Assembly (NCBI GenBank): GCA_025997955.1
Contig: BNVH01000099.1
Span: 1 to 10,251 of the forward strand
Direction of reading: 5' to 3'
Length of the DNA: 10,251 bases
DNA from: Synergistales bacterium
Lineage (GTDB): Bacteria > Synergistota > Synergistia > Synergistales > Aminobacteriaceae
The position numbers and the translations under genes are program-made. The notes beneath the pieces were generated by a model. The model saw only the letters and a program-made list of their open reading frames with translations, made no database searches and had not been told where the DNA came from. Below are positions 7,483 through 10,251 of this stretch, piece after piece (position 1 is the stretch's first letter; every line of letters begins with the position of its first letter).

Positions 7483-8835
7483 ATGAACGGCAGTGAGAGT
7501 TTGGCGAAACGAGAACAGTGGGGCAGCCGCATAGGCTTTATTATGGCGGCGGCGGGGTCGGCTATCGGACTTGGCAACATATGGCGTTTTCCATATCTTG
7601 TCGGCAAAGACGGCGGCGCGGCGTTCGTAGTTGTTTATTTGATAATCACGCTTTTTATAGGGCTTCCTGTCATGATAGCCGAGTTCGCCATCGGACGCGC
7701 GGCGCAAAAAGCGCCCGTTTTGGCTTTCAAGTCGCTCGGCGTAAACCCATTCTGGTCTCTCATAGGATGGACGGGGACGATCGCCGGCGGATTTTTGACG
7801 CTTTCGTTTTATAACGTCGTCGGCGGGTGGACCATCAAGTACGTCATAGCCTCCCTTACAGGTCTAATGGATGTGGCTAACGCGGGCAATTCTGAGAGTT
7901 TTTTCGGACATTTTGTTGGGCAGTCTTATGAAGTCGTCTTCTATCAGGTTCTGTTCATGCTCGTCACGATGGGCGTAGTTATCGGAGGAGTCAGCAAGGG
8001 CATAGAGCGAGCCTGCAAAGTTCTGATGCCGACGCTTTTTGTTATAATGCTAATCCTTATAGTCCGTTCCGTCACGCTCCCAGGAGCCGAGGCCGGACTG
8101 AAGTTTTATCTACACCCAGATTTCAGCAAGCTGACGGGCGAGACCTTTTTAGACGCTTTGGGGCAGAGTTTCTTCTCGCTATCTCTTGGGCTTGGCATAA
8201 TGCTGACCTACGGAAGTTATATCGGCAAAGAAGAAAATCTTCCATCCTCTTCGGCTTGGACAGCCGGACTTGACACTCTCATCGCGCTTTTGGCGGGCCT
8301 TGCCATCTTCCCGGCCGTGTTCGCTATGGGCTTTGAGCCTGGCTCTGGCGCCGGACTGTCTTTTATCACGCTTCCCGCGGTGTTCGCCAAAATGCCGGCC
8401 GGAGTGATTTTCTCATGCCTTTTCTTCCTTCTTCTCTTCTTTGCCGCCATCACGTCATCCATGTCTTTGCTTGAGGTGGCGGTGGCGTTCGCCATTGAAA
8501 AATTCCACATGACGCGTAAAAAGGCGCTTTACAGCATGGGCATTATCATTATTCTTTTGGGCGTGCCCGCTGCGACCTCTTTGGCCGGTTATCCCACTAT
8601 TTACGGCAAAGCTTTCATGGATGCCGTTGAATATGTTTGCAACAACGTCCTGTTGCCCATCGGTTCCTTCTTGTGCGCTGTGTTCGTCGGCTGGTTCTGG
8701 CTTCCGCAGGCAATCAAAGAAATAACGAATGACGGCAAGCTGCAATTCCGTTGGCTGAACACATGGATATGGTGCGTGCGTTTCGTGGCCCCGATTGCCA
8801 TAGCCTACATCTTCTACGCCGGATTGAAATGGTAG
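7483..8835 (+). CDS. Sodium-dependent amino-acid transporter, NSS (SNF) family
   Basis: Inner-membrane symporter of the LeuT/MhsT/TnaT family, 450 residues, using the sodium gradient to import an amino acid. The start is ATG at 7483 with a strong ribosome site GGGGAGGA (7468-7475). Signature: GSAIGLGNIWRFPYL in helix 1 (residues 25-39), with REQW before it (Arg10, Trp13 match the LeuT inner gate) and Arg35 at the outer gate. By alignment to remembered LeuT: Na1 ligands Ala27, Asn32, Ser232 (Thr in LeuT) and Asp264 (Asn286 in LeuT); Na2 ligands Gly25, Ile28, Ala321, Thr324 and Ser325; substrate-site Tyr110 and Phe231. The Asp in helix 7 fits chloride-independent bacterial members. I count 11 membrane helices; helix 12 is missing, as in MhsT, and the length agrees with that subgroup. 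The substrate (aromatic or hydrophobic amino acid most likely) cannot be read from the sequence. It is transcribed divergently from rpoBC and is probably a single-gene unit. Confidence 0.95.
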   Translation: MNGSESLAKREQWGSRIGFIMAAAGSAIGLGNIWRFPYLVGKDGGAAFVVVYLIITLFIGLPVMIAEFAIGRAAQKAPVLAFKSLGVNPFWSLIGWTGTIAGGFLTLSFYNVVGGWTIKYVIASLTGLMDVANAGNSESFFGHFVGQSYEVVFYQVLFMLVTMGVVIGGVSKGIERACKVLMPTLFVIMLILIVRSVTLPGAEAGLKFYLHPDFSKLTGETFLDALGQSFFSLSLGLGIMLTYGSYIGKEENLPSSSAWTAGLDTLIALLAGLAIFPAVFAMGFEPGSGAGLSFITLPAVFAKMPAGVIFSCLFFLLLFFAAITSSMSLLEVAVAFAIEKFHMTRKKALYSMGIIIILLGVPAATSLAGYPTIYGKAFMDAVEYVCNNVLLPIGSFLCAVFVGWFWLPQAIKEITNDGKLQFRWLNTWIWCVRFVAPIAIAYIFYAGLKW

Positions 8836-8867
8836 ACAAGATATAACGAAAGAGTTTAATATTTTAG

Positions 8868-8894
8868 TTTACAACCGCGCCCTTGTGTTATGAT
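8868..8894 (+). promoter_or_regulatory. Probable promoter for smpB-ssrA
   Basis: TTTACA at 8868-8873 (five of six -35 bases) and TATGAT at 8889-8894 (five of six), preceded by TG in the extended -10 form (TGTTATGAT). The 15-nt spacer is short, which the extended -10 could offset. Transcription would start near 8901, about 40 nt upstream of the smpB ATG. The -10 sits in the loop of the inverted repeat described separately. Confidence 0.55.
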
Positions 8895-8910
8895 GGGCGC
8901 GTCGTTTTTT
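8876..8910 (+). terminator. Terminator-like inverted repeat downstream of the transporter, overlapping the smpB promoter
   Basis: CGCGCCC (8876-8882) pairs perfectly with GGGCGCG (8895-8901), leaving a 12-nt loop. Three bases later comes a run of six T (8905-8910). It lies about 40 bases after the transporter stop codon and could end that transcript. The loop is long and the T run is slightly displaced, so efficiency is uncertain. The same arms flank the -10 box of the likely smpB promoter, so an operator role is an alternative. Confidence 0.5.
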
Positions 8911-8941
8911 GCGCTAAAAACCATTGGGGGTGAGAAAAGGA

Positions 8942-9409
8942 ATGACAAATAAATTCGTGGCTCAAAATCGAAAGGCGCGGCATGACTATTTCGTTTTGGA
9001 CACTTTAGAATGCGGAATCGTTCTGACCGGAACTGAAATAAAAAGCGTCAGGCTCGGAAATCTGAACCTTAAAGACTCTTACGCTTCCATCGAAAGGGGA
9101 GAGATGTGGCTCGTAGGGCTTCATATCTCGCCATATGACAAAGGGAGCTATTATAACCACGAGCCCGAGCGCACCCGCAAACTCTTAGTTCATAAACATG
9201 AAATCGTTAGATTAAACAGCAAAATCAGAGAAAAAGGCTTGACGCTTGTACCTTTGTCGGTGTACATTAAGGATGGTCGCAGAGCGAAGGTCGAAGTCGC
9301 TTTGGCTCGCGGCAAGACCGCTTATGATAAGCGCGACGCAATAGCCGAGCGCGACGCTAAGCGTGATATGGCCCGCGCGGTGCGCCACAAGGGGCGAGAG
9401 GACGATTAG
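8942..9409 (+). CDS. smpB: SsrA-binding protein SmpB
   Basis: Small RNA-binding protein that carries alanyl-tmRNA into ribosomes stalled on messages without a stop codon. 155 residues, the usual family length. ATG at 8942 was chosen because GGTGA (8929-8933) stands 8 nt upstream; a TTG at 8924 would add six residues but leaves no ribosome site. Family motifs: VAQNRKARHDYFV near the N-terminus, GIVLTGTEIKSVRLG (about 25-39, matching E. coli GLALQGWEVKSLRAG), DSYASI, and PERTRKLLVHKHE (75-87). The C-terminal GKTAYDKRDAIAERD (124-138) includes the DKR segment that enters the decoding centre, followed by a basic helix (KRDMARAVRHKGR). It lies 16 bases upstream of ssrA, its RNA partner, and no promoter is visible between them, so one transcript is likely. 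Confidence 0.98.
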   Translation: MTNKFVAQNRKARHDYFVLDTLECGIVLTGTEIKSVRLGNLNLKDSYASIERGEMWLVGLHISPYDKGSYYNHEPERTRKLLVHKHEIVRLNSKIREKGLTLVPLSVYIKDGRRAKVEVALARGKTAYDKRDAIAERDAKRDMARAVRHKGREDD

Positions 9410-9425
9410 AACAGCGATACATTAA

Positions 9426-9780
9426 GGGGGCGACAGGTTTCGACGGCGTGTTGGAGGGTCTGGAGGAGCAGGTCGAGTTACGTCCGTAGTTCTCGTTAAA
9501 CACTCGGGCAAGACGATAAACGTCGAAGATAATTACGCTTTAGCGGCCTAAGCCGCTACGTCGAGGGATGCGGCTCGTCTACTGGCTCTCCTAAGGCGTC
9601 ACTTTAGGTGGATGCTCCGCTCGTTCTTGGTTCCGCGCGGGTGGAAAAGACAAGGAACCTTGGAATGTGGAAGGCCGTTTTCCGCCTCCCCACGGACGAC
9701 AATCAAAGGAAGACTAAACCTGTAGCGCCGCCACGGCTGGCCCACGTCGGACGGGGGTTCGATTCCCCCCGCCTCCACCA
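9426..9780 (+). ncRNA. ssrA: Transfer-messenger RNA (tmRNA, one-piece)
   Basis: 355-nt tmRNA that rescues stalled ribosomes and tags their products for proteolysis. The acceptor stem pairs 9426-9432 (GGGGGCG) with 9770-9776, followed by discriminator A and encoded CCA (9777-9780). The third pair is G9428.U9774, the alanine identity signal. The T arm is GGGGG TTCGATT CCCCC at 9753-9769; the conserved 5' GACAGGTTTCGACGG begins at 9432. The tag frame appears to resume at GGC 9507 and stop at TAA 9549-9551, encoding GKTINVEDNYALAA, which with the transferred Ala makes a 15-residue tag ending in the protease signal ALAA. The stop codon sits in the loop of a perfect 7-bp hairpin (9541-9547 with 9552-9558), as in other tmRNAs. 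No own promoter is visible; it is probably cut from the smpB transcript by RNase P. Confidence 0.98.
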
Positions 9781-9787
9781 GGAGTAC

Positions 9788-9815
9788 TCTCGACTTAAAT
9801 CTATTTCGGTCGAGA
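9788..9815 (+). other. Small hairpin just after the tmRNA 3' end
   Basis: TCTCGAC (9788-9794) pairs with GTCGAGA (9809-9815) around a 14-nt loop, 8 bases after the tmRNA CCA. No T run follows, so it is not a terminator itself. It may shape the 3' trailer for processing. That role is a guess. Confidence 0.35.
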
Positions 9816-9825
9816 TATATTGATA

Positions 9826-9868
9826 AAGAGGCATCCCTACCAGACTGGGGATGTCTCTTAATTTTTTT
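9826..9868 (+). terminator. Intrinsic terminator of smpB-ssrA
   Basis: AAGAGGCATCCC (9826-9837) pairs over 12 bp with GGGATGTCTCTT (9848-9859), with one G.U pair and a 10-nt loop. AA and then seven T (9862-9868) follow. This is a strong Rho-independent terminator 46 bases after the tmRNA 3' end. Confidence 0.92.
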
Positions 9869-10061
9869 GCTTTTCTCAAAAAAACGCGATTTCCCCACGT
9901 TTTCAGAAAAAATTGATACTTTCGGTGCTTTTGACCCTTTTTCTGTGATACTAATGAGTTACAAAGAAATAACAGCCCCTTTTCGCCACTTTTTCAGCCC
10001 CAAAAAAGTATTTTTTCAGAACATCCCTCACCGTTTGTTTTTTCTACGTGTCTGTCAGTGC

Positions 10062-10090
10062 TTGACGTCACATGATACTTGGCTTAAACT
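10062..10090 (+). promoter_or_regulatory. Weak candidate promoter
   Basis: TTGACG (10062-10067), a 17-nt spacer and TAAACT (10085-10090): five and four consensus matches. The -35 overlaps the palindrome TGACGTCA (10063-10070). No gene follows on this strand within the window, so this may be a chance match. Confidence 0.25.
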
Positions 10091-10137
10091 GGTGCTACAA
10101 AGAATACTAAACTCTTTTGACGATAAACGCTGATTTG

Positions 10138-10251
10138 TTATCCCCTTCGCTCCATGTGCTTTCACACACTTCATCACTACTATGAGATAATCCGACTTCT
10201 GACAGACCATCAGGCCGCGCTCCATTTACTAGACTTCGCTTGGTCTTACCG
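10138..10251 (-). mobile_element. Possible group II intron fragment (segment before the intron ORF)
   Basis: Read on the minus strand from the window edge, the sequence runs through GTAAGACC, GGTCTGTCAGAAGT and CATAGTAGTGATGAAGT (10184-10168), then a small hairpin (TGTG, TGAAAG, CACA), then TGGAGCGAAGGGG. From memory, this order of motifs is typical of the stretch just upstream of the reverse transcriptase in many bacterial group II introns. No reverse-transcriptase frame follows leftward before the tmRNA terminator, so the copy would be truncated or ORF-less; its 5' part would lie beyond the right edge. The call rests on remembered motif similarity, without a search or a folded domain V. It could instead be another mobile-element end. 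Confidence 0.35.

Larger units (their letters stand above)
9869..10251. other. Gene-free AT-rich region
   Basis: No credible coding region on either strand over about 380 bases. The left part (9869 to about 10050) is rich in T runs and short recurring words: TTTTTCAG-type motifs near 9900, 9990 and 10013, and CAGCCCC twice within about 30 bases (around 9973 and 9997). The right part (from about 10138) has a different, less AT-rich character and is treated separately as a possible intron remnant. The only long frame starts with TTG inside the terminator T run and has no ribosome site. Confidence 0.7.

Noticed and set aside
8217..8801. Minus-strand frames opposite the transporter
   Set aside because: They are shadows of the NSS gene, without ribosome sites or recognisable domains.
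8924..8941. Upstream TTG start for smpB
   Set aside because: It would put the GGTGA ribosome site inside the gene; ATG at 8942 has correct spacing and gives the normal family length.
9404..9425. Separate promoter for ssrA in the gap after smpB
   Set aside because: The only -10-like word (TACATT, 9418-9423) ends three bases before the mature 5' end, too close, and no -35 is visible.
9608..9823. 71-codon plus-strand frame inside tmRNA
   Set aside because: It lies over the pseudoknots and tRNA-like domain of ssrA, which fully explain the sequence.
9599..9898. 99-codon minus-strand frame across the tmRNA 3' half
   Set aside because: It is antisense to tmRNA; the peptide piece VEAGGIEPPS is a familiar artefact from translating the complement of tRNA-like 3' ends.
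9867..10133. 88-codon plus-strand frame after the tmRNA terminator
   Set aside because: It begins with TTG inside the terminator T run, has no ribosome site and an unnatural Phe/Lys/Ser-rich composition typical of AT-rich noncoding DNA.
1..10251. CRISPR array, defence genes or complete insertion sequence
   Set aside because: No regularly spaced repeats, no transposase, integrase or defence-type protein motifs were seen anywhere in the window.

Overview
The window is a housekeeping stretch of a bacterial chromosome with roughly balanced base composition in the genes and AT-rich intergenic gaps. The lineage cannot be fixed without a search. RpoB without the gammaproteobacterial insertion, RpoC with a large insertion between the zinc finger and the active site, and a one-piece tmRNA with a Bacillus-style long tag together suggest an anaerobic lineage near Synergistota or deep Firmicutes. 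I lean to Synergistota, as an inference only.

Layout: bases 1-7242 on the minus strand hold rpoB and the first 1183 codons of rpoC, which overlap by ATGA and run out of the window at base 1. A 240-bp divergent gap (7243-7482) carries a strong sigma70-type promoter for rpoBC, a 12-bp palindrome at its -35 box, and a cluster of TGAATATT repeats facing the other way. On the plus strand follow a neurotransmitter:sodium symporter family (NSS) amino-acid transporter (7483-8835), smpB (8942-9409) and ssrA/tmRNA (9426-9780), closed by a strong intrinsic terminator (9826-9868). Between the transporter and smpB, one inverted repeat serves as a possible terminator and encloses the -10 box of the probable smpB promoter.

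The last ~380 bases (9869-10251) hold no convincing gene. They are AT-rich, with short repeated motifs. The outermost ~110 bases, read on the minus strand, resemble from memory the segment that precedes the reverse transcriptase in bacterial group II introns. No reverse transcriptase follows inside the window, so a broken or ORF-less remnant is the tentative reading.

Functionally, RpoB and RpoC form the catalytic core of RNA polymerase. SmpB and tmRNA together rescue stalled ribosomes and are probably made from one transcript. The transporter imports amino acids with sodium and has no evident link to its neighbours. The most notable organisational point is that rpoBC is not preceded by rplJ-rplL but by this divergent transporter. 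I found no evidence for a new defence or mobile system beyond the possible intron remnant at the right edge.
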